NCBI GenBank assembly: GCA_001648575.1
Contig: LQXN01000067.1
Location: 186,001-250,000 of the forward strand
Length of the DNA stretch: 64,000 nucleotides
Direction of reading: 5' to 3'
From: Sutcliffiella horikoshii DSM 8719
GTDB taxonomy: Bacteria; Bacillota; Bacilli; Bacillales; Bacillaceae_I
In this document: positions 58,801 through 64,000 of the stretch, piece by piece
How the letters are laid out: each line of letters opens with the position of its first letter
Position numbering within the stretch: the first letter of the stretch is position 1
Made by a program: the position numbers and the translations under genes
The notes under the pieces: model-generated
The model's input: the letters and a program-made list of their open reading frames with translations, nothing else
Databases searched by the model: none
Told to the model about the DNA's origin: nothing

Positions 58801-58858
58801 GAGAATTGCCTCCTGAAGTCCTTGCACAGTCAAAGCTATTTTTAAGTAATATTAAACG

Positions 58859-58952
58859 CCTCTGTTGATTTACTACGCCTTAGCTCCGCTTTGCGAAGAG
58901 GCTTAGGGTTGCATAATCCAAGTGTGTATACCTTGTACTCCAAGCAATGGCG
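58859..58952 (+). repeat. Possible decayed copy of the structured intergenic repeat
   Basis: CTCTGTTGATTTACTACGCC at the left resembles the copy 4 left end. GTGTATACCTTGTACTCCAAGC at the right matches about two thirds of the copy 4 right end. The middle is shortened and carries a small GC-rich hairpin. It lies between the signal peptidase gene and rbgA. Confidence 0.35.
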
Positions 58953-58964
58953 TGTAAACATTTT

Positions 58965-59516
58965 CTACTTTACTCTACGTAAATCTGATACCGGCCAATA
59001 GACGATATTTGTTTTTCCTAAAACCTCTTCTTGAGGAACAGTGCCTATATGACGTCCGTCTCTGCTGAATCTGCGGTTATCACCCAATACAAAGATGTGT
59101 CCTGCCGGAACCACTTTGTGTCCAGTTTTCTCTTCCAATGTGAAATCCTCTGTCAAAGGACCGTCGGGAAATTGTGTTTTGAATTCATCCAGATATGGTT
59201 CATCATAAGCTTCTCCATTGATGTAAAGAACATCGTCCCGATACTCTATTTCATCGCCCGGCAAACCGATGACCCGTTTAATATAGTCCTTGTCCACCGT
59301 AGCATGAAACACCACAATGTCAAACCTTTCAGGGTCTCCAACCTTGTAGCCGATTTTATTAACAATCATTCTGTCCTGATCGTGAAGGGTAGGCAACATC
59401 GAGTCTCCATCCACCACTATCGGAGCAAAAAAGAAATAACGAATTCCTGCAGCAAGGATTATAGCGATCGCTAGCGCCTTGATCCATTCCCACAACTCAT
59501 TTTTAGAACGTGCCAT
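58965..59516 (-). CDS. sipS: Type I signal peptidase (SipS/LepB)
   Basis: A 183-residue P-type signal peptidase with one N-terminal membrane helix (about 12-31). The nucleophile Ser39 lies in VVDGDSMLPTL and the general base Lys80 in KDYIKRVIGLPGDEI. The C-terminal box is GHIFVLGDNRRFSRDGRHIGTVP. It removes signal peptides of secreted proteins. The gene lies between rplS and rbgA, next to SRP genes further upstream, a placement I recall in some Bacillaceae but not in B. subtilis. The symbol is by similarity. Confidence 0.94.
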   Translation of the reverse strand: MARSKNELWEWIKALAIAIILAAGIRYFFFAPIVVDGDSMLPTLHDQDRMIVNKIGYKVGDPERFDIVVFHATVDKDYIKRVIGLPGDEIEYRDDVLYINGEAYDEPYLDEFKTQFPDGPLTEDFTLEEKTGHKVVPAGHIFVLGDNRRFSRDGRHIGTVPQEEVLGKTNIVYWPVSDLRRVK

Positions 59517-59587
59517 ATTTGTTCCTCCGCCGTTTCCGTTATGCTGCTCGTAAATACGAGAGTTTATATGTATTTATTGTTACCCTT

Positions 59588-59616
59588 ATTATATACTTTG
59601 TAACTGCTGATGGAAA
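59588..59616 (-). promoter_or_regulatory. Predicted promoter of the signal peptidase gene
   Basis: The minus strand reads TTTCCA, a 17-base spacer, TATAAT: a perfect -10 with a modest -35. It lies between the rplS terminator and sipS. Confidence 0.5.
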
Positions 59617-59653
59617 ACTAATAACCCGATTTATTTTACCTTGCTTCAGGATG

Positions 59654-59685
59654 GTAAAAAAAAGAGAGCTTGTCAACAAGCTCCC
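59654..59685 (-). terminator. Intrinsic terminator after rplS
   Basis: On the minus strand GAGCTTG pairs perfectly with CAAGCTC (7 bp, TTGA loop), followed by TCTTTTTTTT. It is 7 bases after the rplS stop. Confidence 0.88.
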
Positions 59686-59692
59686 CTTTCTA

Positions 59693-60058
59693 TTATCGAA
59701 TTTCTTTAATACGCGCTTTTTTACCACGTAATGCACGTAGATAGTAAAGTTTCGCACGACGTACTTTACCACGACGAACAACATCGATTCCCTCGATCTT
59801 TGGAGAATGCACAGGGAATGCACGCTCAACTCCAACACCGTAAGAGATCTTACGAACTGTGAAAGTTTCGCTGATTCCGCCGCCACGACGTTTGATTACT
59901 ACTCCTTCATACACCTGAATACGCTCACGCGTACCCTCTACAACCCTAACGTTAACACGTACAGTGTCACCAGGACGGAAAGAAGGAAGATCAGTTTTCA
60001 ACTGCTCTTGAGTAATATCTTGAATTAATTTTTGCATAGTTTTCTGCTCCTTTTCCAC
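59693..60058 (-). CDS. rplS: 50S ribosomal protein L19 (bL19)
   Basis: A 121-residue protein with family blocks [67 protein letters not shown] and a basic C-terminus [22 protein letters not shown]. It lies at the 30S-50S interface. It has its own promoter at the end of trmD and a structured leader. Confidence 0.98.
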   Translation of the reverse strand: MEKEQKTMQKLIQDITQEQLKTDLPSFRPGDTVRVNVRVVEGTRERIQVYEGVVIKRRGGGISETFTVRKISYGVGVERAFPVHSPKIEGIDVVRRGKVRRAKLYYLRALRGKKARIKEIR

Positions 60059-60060
60059 AG

Positions 60061-60128
60061 ATGCTCATACCATACTTGTTTGATGCAGCGGAACATCGTT
60101 TTTAGACATAGCGATAGCTAAGTCACAA
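60061..60128 (-). ncRNA. Candidate L19 leader upstream of rplS
   Basis: After the predicted promoter, the minus-strand leader folds a hairpin from GAC-TT-AGC and GCT-AT-GTC, and a second from GATG and CATC, before AAGGAGC. A ribosomal L19 leader is known upstream of rplS in Bacilli; I assign it by position and small stems, not by a model match. Confidence 0.45.
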
Positions 60129-60133
60129 AGAGT

Positions 60134-60162
60134 ATAATAGCATATTGTATGAATAAAATCAA
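60134..60162 (-). promoter_or_regulatory. Predicted SigA promoter of rplS, overlapping the trmD stop
   Basis: The minus strand reads TTGATT, a 17-base spacer, TATTAT. The -35 covers the last codons and stop of trmD. Confidence 0.65.
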
Positions 60163-60908
60163 TAAGGATTATCCTCTTTTTCAATTTCTTGCAGCCACTT
60201 CTGCTGTTCTTCCGTCAACGGATATTTCTCGAATAAGTCAGGTCTTCTGCTCCAAGTTCTTCTTAAGGATTCTTTCGTCCGCCATTCTTCAATATGTGCA
60301 TGATTTCCTGAAAGAAGGACATCAGGAACCTTCATTCCCCGAAAATCAGCCGGCCTTGTATAATGGGGGTGTTCAAGAAGCCCGGTACTGAAGCTGTCTT
60401 GTTCATGGGATGCCGCCTTACCTATAACATCCGGCAATAAACGGACGACACTGTCCACTATCACCATGGATGCCAACTCTCCACCAGTCAGGACATAGTC
60501 ACCAATCGAGATCTCATCTGTAACTACATGCTGTCTTATCCGCTCATCATAACCTTCATAATGACCACATATGAAAATCAGGTGCTCTTCTTCTGCAAGT
60601 TCCTCCGCTTTCTTCTGGGAATATCGTTCTCCCTGTGGGCACATAAGGATGACACGAGGCTTTTTGGCGGAAGGCTTTCCATCTGCAAGGGAAAGAACGG
60701 CATCAAAGATTGGCTGGGCTTTCAGCACCATCCCTGCCCCGCCTCCATAAGGGTAATCATCCACCGTTTTATGCTTGTTATCAGCAAACTCCCGGAAGTC
60801 TGTCACACTGTATTCCACGGCACCTTTTTCGGCCGCTTTTTTTAATATGGAAGATTCCAATACTCCTTTGAACATTTCAGGGAAAATGGAAAGAATATCG
60901 ATCTTCAT
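60159..60908 (-). CDS. trmD: tRNA (guanine-N1)-methyltransferase TrmD
   Basis: A SPOUT-class enzyme of 249 residues that makes m1G37, preventing frameshifts. It has [44 protein letters not shown], the knotted SAM site ([46 protein letters not shown]) and the basic C-terminal domain. It starts 1 base after rimM stops, so the pair is coupled. Confidence 0.97.
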   Translation of the reverse strand: MKIDILSIFPEMFKGVLESSILKKAAEKGAVEYSVTDFREFADNKHKTVDDYPYGGGAGMVLKAQPIFDAVLSLADGKPSAKKPRVILMCPQGERYSQKKAEELAEEEHLIFICGHYEGYDERIRQHVVTDEISIGDYVLTGGELASMVIVDSVVRLLPDVIGKAASHEQDSFSTGLLEHPHYTRPADFRGMKVPDVLLSGNHAHIEEWRTKESLRRTWSRRPDLFEKYPLTEEQQKWLQEIEKEDNPY

Positions 60909-60909
60909 A

Positions 60910-61428
60910 TTAAAATAGCCCCTCTAACGGCTCAATGATGATGGTTTTTTCCTTAACATCCACTTTTTTGACTACTTGATCGATGTAGGGAATCAAAATG
61001 TCTTTCCCTTTTTTTGCTTTCACGACCCAGACATCGTTTGCACCGGGAGTCAAGACTTCCTTGACTATACCCAACTCCTCCATGCTTTCCTGCAAGATGA
61101 CTTTGCAGCCTACGATTTCATGGAAATAATATTCCCCTTCTTCTAGATCTCCGAGTTGATCTTCCGGAACTTTTACGATGGCACCTTTGAATTTTTCCAC
61201 TTCATTTACATTATGGTAACCTTCAAAGGTGAGGAGATCAAAAGATTTATGGACCCTTCTAGATGACACCTTCACTTCAATAGGTTCCTTTTCATTAGGC
61301 ATGAATAAATAAAGAAGATTCCCCTTTTTATAACGTTCATCAGGAAAATCGGTTCTCGAAACAACACGTACCTCACCTTTTATACCGTGCGTATTGACAA
61401 GCTTACCTACATTGAACCACTTTACCAT
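60910..61428 (-). CDS. rimM: 16S rRNA processing/maturation factor RimM
   Basis: About 172 residues, with an N-terminal barrel ([30 protein letters not shown]) and a C-terminal PRC barrel ([40 protein letters not shown]). It helps assemble the head of the 30S subunit. I start at ATG 61428, 6 bases after GGAGGTG. It has its own near-consensus promoter because a terminator ends khpA. Confidence 0.96.
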   Translation of the reverse strand: MVKWFNVGKLVNTHGIKGEVRVVSRTDFPDERYKKGNLLYLFMPNEKEPIEVKVSSRRVHKSFDLLTFEGYHNVNEVEKFKGAIVKVPEDQLGDLEEGEYYFHEIVGCKVILQESMEELGIVKEVLTPGANDVWVVKAKKGKDILIPYIDQVVKKVDVKEKTIIIEPLEGLF

Positions 61429-61504
61429 TTCTTGCACCTCCATTGCGCAGCTTTCAACTGTTCTATGTAACACTAGCGTACCCTTTTAAAGGGACACTTA
61501 AATC

Positions 61505-61533
61505 ATTATAATGAGTGTTATTGTGTCGTTCAA
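61505..61533 (-). promoter_or_regulatory. Strong predicted SigA promoter of rimM-trmD
   Basis: The minus strand reads TTGAAC, a 17-base spacer, TATAAT. It lies directly after the khpA terminator. Confidence 0.8.
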
Positions 61534-61536
61534 CCA

Positions 61537-61567
61537 TAAGAAAAGGGGAAGCTCAAAAGCCTCCCCT
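61537..61567 (-). terminator. Intrinsic terminator overlapping the khpA stop codon
   Basis: On the minus strand AGGGGAGGCT pairs with AGCTTCCCCT (10 bp, one G-U, 4-base loop), followed by TTTTCTTATGG. The left arm includes the last two bases of the khpA stop codon. Confidence 0.85.
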
Positions 61568-61796
61568 ACTCCATAATCTCTAATTGCACTCGTTTATTCT
61601 CGTGGGAGGCAGCGGCGAACAAAACTGTCCGGATCGCTTTAGCAATTCTACCCTGCTTGCCAATCACTTTCCCTAAATCATCTTGATGTACTGTAAGTTG
61701 ATACGTGAGGACATTACCTGTTTCCTTTTCCGTAACCACTACATTTTCTGGATGATCTACCAACGACGTCACAATTGTTTGGATTAATTCTGTCAT
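61566..61796 (-). CDS. khpA: KH-domain RNA-binding protein KhpA (YlqC)
   Basis: A 76-residue single KH domain with TELIQTIVTSLVDHPENVVVTEKE and the GxxG loop in DLGKVIGKQGRIAKAIRTVLFAAAS. It partners with the Jag/KhpB protein and binds RNA. It follows rpsP by 8 bases. The ylqD gene that follows it in B. subtilis is absent here. Confidence 0.95.
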   Translation of the reverse strand: MTELIQTIVTSLVDHPENVVVTEKETGNVLTYQLTVHQDDLGKVIGKQGRIAKAIRTVLFAAASHENKRVQLEIME

Positions 61797-61804
61797 TTTG
61801 TCTC

Positions 61805-62077
<273 letters not shown>

Positions 62078-62116
62078 TTAATATAGCACCTCCGAAAATA
62101 TTTCACACAAGATAGT

Positions 62117-62145
62117 ATGATAACAAGTAGTTACTTGTTTGTAAA
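62117..62145 (-). promoter_or_regulatory. Predicted rpsP promoter containing a perfect 18-bp palindrome
   Basis: The minus strand reads TTTACA, a 17-base spacer, TATCAT. The spacer, plus the outermost base of the -10, consists of AACAAGTA-AC-TACTTGTT (62122-62139), a perfect inverted repeat placed where a repressor would block polymerase. Confidence 0.6.
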
Positions 62146-62196
62146 GTGTTTTTTCTTGTCACTTGATTTATTAAGAGAAAAAATGGTGTTGATGCC

Positions 62197-63543
62197 TTAC
62201 ATGAACGGGAATTTGAAGCCGCCTTTTTTGCCTTTCCCTTTTTGCATGCTTGTCATCTGCTTCATCATTTTTTTCATCTCTTCAAATTGTTTGAGCAAGC
62301 GGTTTACTTCCTGAATTGGTCGTCCGCTTCCTTTTGCTATCCGCTTTTTGCGGCTGGCATTAAGCAAATCCGGGTTTTCTTTCTCCGCTTTGGTCATCGA
62401 TTGAATGATCGCCTCGACATGACCGATCTGCTTTTCATCCACCTGGACATTTTTTAAGCCTTTCATCTTGTTGGCTCCAGGTATCATTCCCAGAATTTCA
62501 TCGAGCGGGCCCATGTTTCTCACTTGCCCAAGCTGCTCCAGGAAATCATCAAACGTAAAGTTCATCGTACGCAGCTTCTGTTCGAGCTCTTTGGCTTTCT
62601 CTTCGTCCACGTTCGATTGCGCTTTCTCAATAAGAGTCAGCACATCTCCCATACCTAATATACGGGAAGCCATACGTTCAGGATGGAATGGTTCGATGGC
62701 ATCCAACTTTTCTCCCATACCAATGTACTTGATGGGAGTATTCGTTACCGCCTTGACGGATAATGCCGCCCCCCCACGGGTGTCTCCATCCAGTTTCGTT
62801 AATACGACACCGGTCAAGCCCAGCTGTTCATTGAAGCTTTGGGCCACATTTACAGCATCTTGTCCTGTCATCGCATCCACTACAAGAAAGATTTCATCCG
62901 GGTTGGATAGCTCTTTTACCTGCTTCAGCTCGTCCATCAATGTCTCATCCACATGCAAGCGTCCCGCGGTATCGATCAACACATAATCATGATGCTCATC
63001 TTTTGCTTTTTGGATGGCCTGCTTGGCGATTTCGACTGGACTTACCTGATCTCCCAAAGAGAAAACAGGCATGCTAAGTTGTTTCCCAAGTGTTTCAAGC
63101 TGTTTGATAGCTGCCGGTCGGTAAATATCCGCCGCAACCAGAAGGGGCTTTCTATTGTGCTTTTTGCGCAATAGGTTTGCAAGCTTTCCTGTTGTCGTCG
63201 TTTTACCTGCACCTTGAAGACCTACCATCATGATGACGGTCGGTGGTCGGCTGCTTACAGCGATTTTACTTTGCTCCCCGCCCATGAGTGCGGTGAGTTC
63301 TTCTTTAACTACTTTGATAACTTGCTGACCGGGTGTAAGACTTTTCATGACTTCTTGTCCAACTGCACGCTCATTTACGCGTTTCACAAAGTCTTTCACT
63401 ACTTTGAAGTTTACATCCGCTTCAAGTAAAGCCAGTCGAACTTCACGCATCATTTCTTTAACGTCCTGCTCGCTTACCTTCCCTTTTCCGCGAATCTTCT
63501 GTATCGTATTTTGCAAACGGTCGGCTAAACCTTCAAATGCCAT
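62197..63543 (-). CDS. ffh: Signal recognition particle GTPase Ffh
   Basis: A 448-residue protein with an N domain, a G domain (P-loop MMVGLQGAGKTTTTGKLANLL, DTAGRLHVDE, TKLDGDTRGGAALS) and a methionine-rich M domain that binds SRP RNA and signal peptides (GMIPGANKMKG, ASRKKRIAKGSGRPIQEVNRLLKQFEEMKKMMKQM). It targets membrane and secreted proteins. It follows ylxM by 12 bases. Confidence 0.98.
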   Translation of the reverse strand: MAFEGLADRLQNTIQKIRGKGKVSEQDVKEMMREVRLALLEADVNFKVVKDFVKRVNERAVGQEVMKSLTPGQQVIKVVKEELTALMGGEQSKIAVSSRPPTVIMMVGLQGAGKTTTTGKLANLLRKKHNRKPLLVAADIYRPAAIKQLETLGKQLSMPVFSLGDQVSPVEIAKQAIQKAKDEHHDYVLIDTAGRLHVDETLMDELKQVKELSNPDEIFLVVDAMTGQDAVNVAQSFNEQLGLTGVVLTKLDGDTRGGAALSVKAVTNTPIKYIGMGEKLDAIEPFHPERMASRILGMGDVLTLIEKAQSNVDEEKAKELEQKLRTMNFTFDDFLEQLGQVRNMGPLDEILGMIPGANKMKGLKNVQVDEKQIGHVEAIIQSMTKAEKENPDLLNASRKKRIAKGSGRPIQEVNRLLKQFEEMKKMMKQMTSMQKGKGKKGGFKFPFM

Positions 63544-63555
63544 GTATGCCGCCCC

Positions 63556-63894
63556 CTAATCTAATTTCTCAAGCGAATCGATCAGCACCAAAAGGGATTT
63601 TGCGTTTGAGGTGTCATCCACCTTTTCAGCTTCATCCTTCAACTGCTGCAGTAACGACTGCCGCTCTTGAAACTTTTGAAATAACAAAAGCTTTTCTTCA
63701 TATTGCTCAAGCATCTGTTCTGTACGTTTTATGTTATCATACACTGCTTGGCGACTTATGTTATATTCCTCTGCTATCTCACCAAGGGAGTGATCATCTA
63801 AGTAATACAAAGACATATAGCTTCGTTGCTTTGGTGTTAACAACGACTGATAAAAATCAAAAAGATAGTTCATTCTCGTTGTTTTTTCAAGCAT
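63556..63894 (-). CDS. ylxM: YlxM family SRP-associated DNA-binding-like protein
   Basis: About 112 residues, mostly helical. The N-terminal helix-turn-helix of sigma-70 region 4 type is [51 protein letters not shown], followed by a charged coil. YlxM is always paired with ffh in Firmicutes and its partner stimulates the SRP pathway in some species. I use ATG 63894; a GTG three codons earlier (63903) sits in the ribosome binding site. Confidence 0.92.
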   Translation of the reverse strand: MLEKTTRMNYLFDFYQSLLTPKQRSYMSLYYLDDHSLGEIAEEYNISRQAVYDNIKRTEQMLEQYEEKLLLFQKFQERQSLLQQLKDEAEKVDDTSNAKSLLVLIDSLEKLD

Positions 63895-63939
63895 CCTCTT
63901 CACTCTCCCTTGTTAAGTGAAATGCCTTTACAATAGCTT

Positions 63940-63968
63940 AGTTTACAGGGTGGGATTGGGATTGTCAA
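63940..63968 (-). promoter_or_regulatory. Predicted SigA promoter of ylxM-ffh
   Basis: The minus strand reads TTGACA, a 17-base spacer, TAAACT. It gives a leader of about 40 bases. Confidence 0.75.
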
Positions 63969-63984
63969 GTTTTTTTCTTGACCT

Positions 63985-64000
63985 GAAAAAAGCCGCCCAT
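63985..64000 (-). terminator. Right arm of a terminator cut by the window edge
   Basis: The minus strand reads ATGGGCGGCTTTTTTCAGG. A GC-rich arm followed by six T is the 3' half of an intrinsic terminator for the preceding gene, outside the window (ftsY by usual gene order, which is inference). Confidence 0.5.

Overview
The window is a continuous block of core chromosome from a Bacillaceae bacterium, close to Bacillus in the broad sense (a Sutcliffiella-like genus is possible, but the sequence alone does not settle genus). The evidence is gene content and order. It has PolC, CodY, CodW/HslV with HslU, FlhF/FlhG, FliY, CheC/CheD, SwrB, RnpM and a ylqG-ylqH pair, in almost the order known from the Bacillus subtilis ylxM-ffh to nusA region. 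Every gene I can support lies on the minus strand, so transcription runs from high to low coordinates. No phage, insertion sequence, tRNA, rRNA or CRISPR array was seen.

In transcription order, the first section (64000 to about 55480) carries RNA, ribosome and secretion genes: ylxM-ffh (SRP), rpsP-khpA, rimM-trmD, rplS with its leader, a type I signal peptidase, rbgA, rnhB and the FliK-like/FlhB-like pair ylqG-ylqH. Next come sucC-sucD (TCA cycle), dprA, topA, trmFO and the xerC-hslV-hslU-codY cluster (about 55260 to 44419).

A single very long flagellar and chemotaxis operon follows (44158 to 16855): flgB-flgC-fliE-fliF-fliG-fliH-fliI-fliJ-ylxF-fliK-flgD-flgE-flbD-fliL-fliM-fliY-cheY-fliO-fliP-fliQ-fliR-flhB-flhA-flhF-flhG-cheB-cheA-cheW-cheC-cheD-sigD-swrB. 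Its genes are mostly coupled by short gaps or overlaps, and it ends with the motility sigma factor and a swarming gene. After it come rpsB, tsf, pyrH-frr, uppS-cdsA-dxr-rseP, proS and polC, and finally the rimP-nusA-rnpM-ylxQ translation/transcription operon, which runs off the left edge.

The least ordinary content lies between genes. Four copies (perhaps a fifth, decayed) of a roughly 130-bp GC-rich structured repeat sit at operon seams: two in opposite orientation between rseP and proS, one on each side of tsf, and a possible relic between the signal peptidase gene and rbgA. Their terminal and internal stems show paired compensatory changes between copies, which is evidence of selection for folding. 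Other points worth a look are a hook protein with a roughly 195-residue central insertion, the detached FliK/FlhB-like pair, candidate structured leaders before rpsB and rplS, a NusA-type attenuator before rimP, a perfect palindrome inside the rpsP promoter, and a long perfect hairpin touching the xerC ribosome binding site. I found no gene cluster that looks like a new system.
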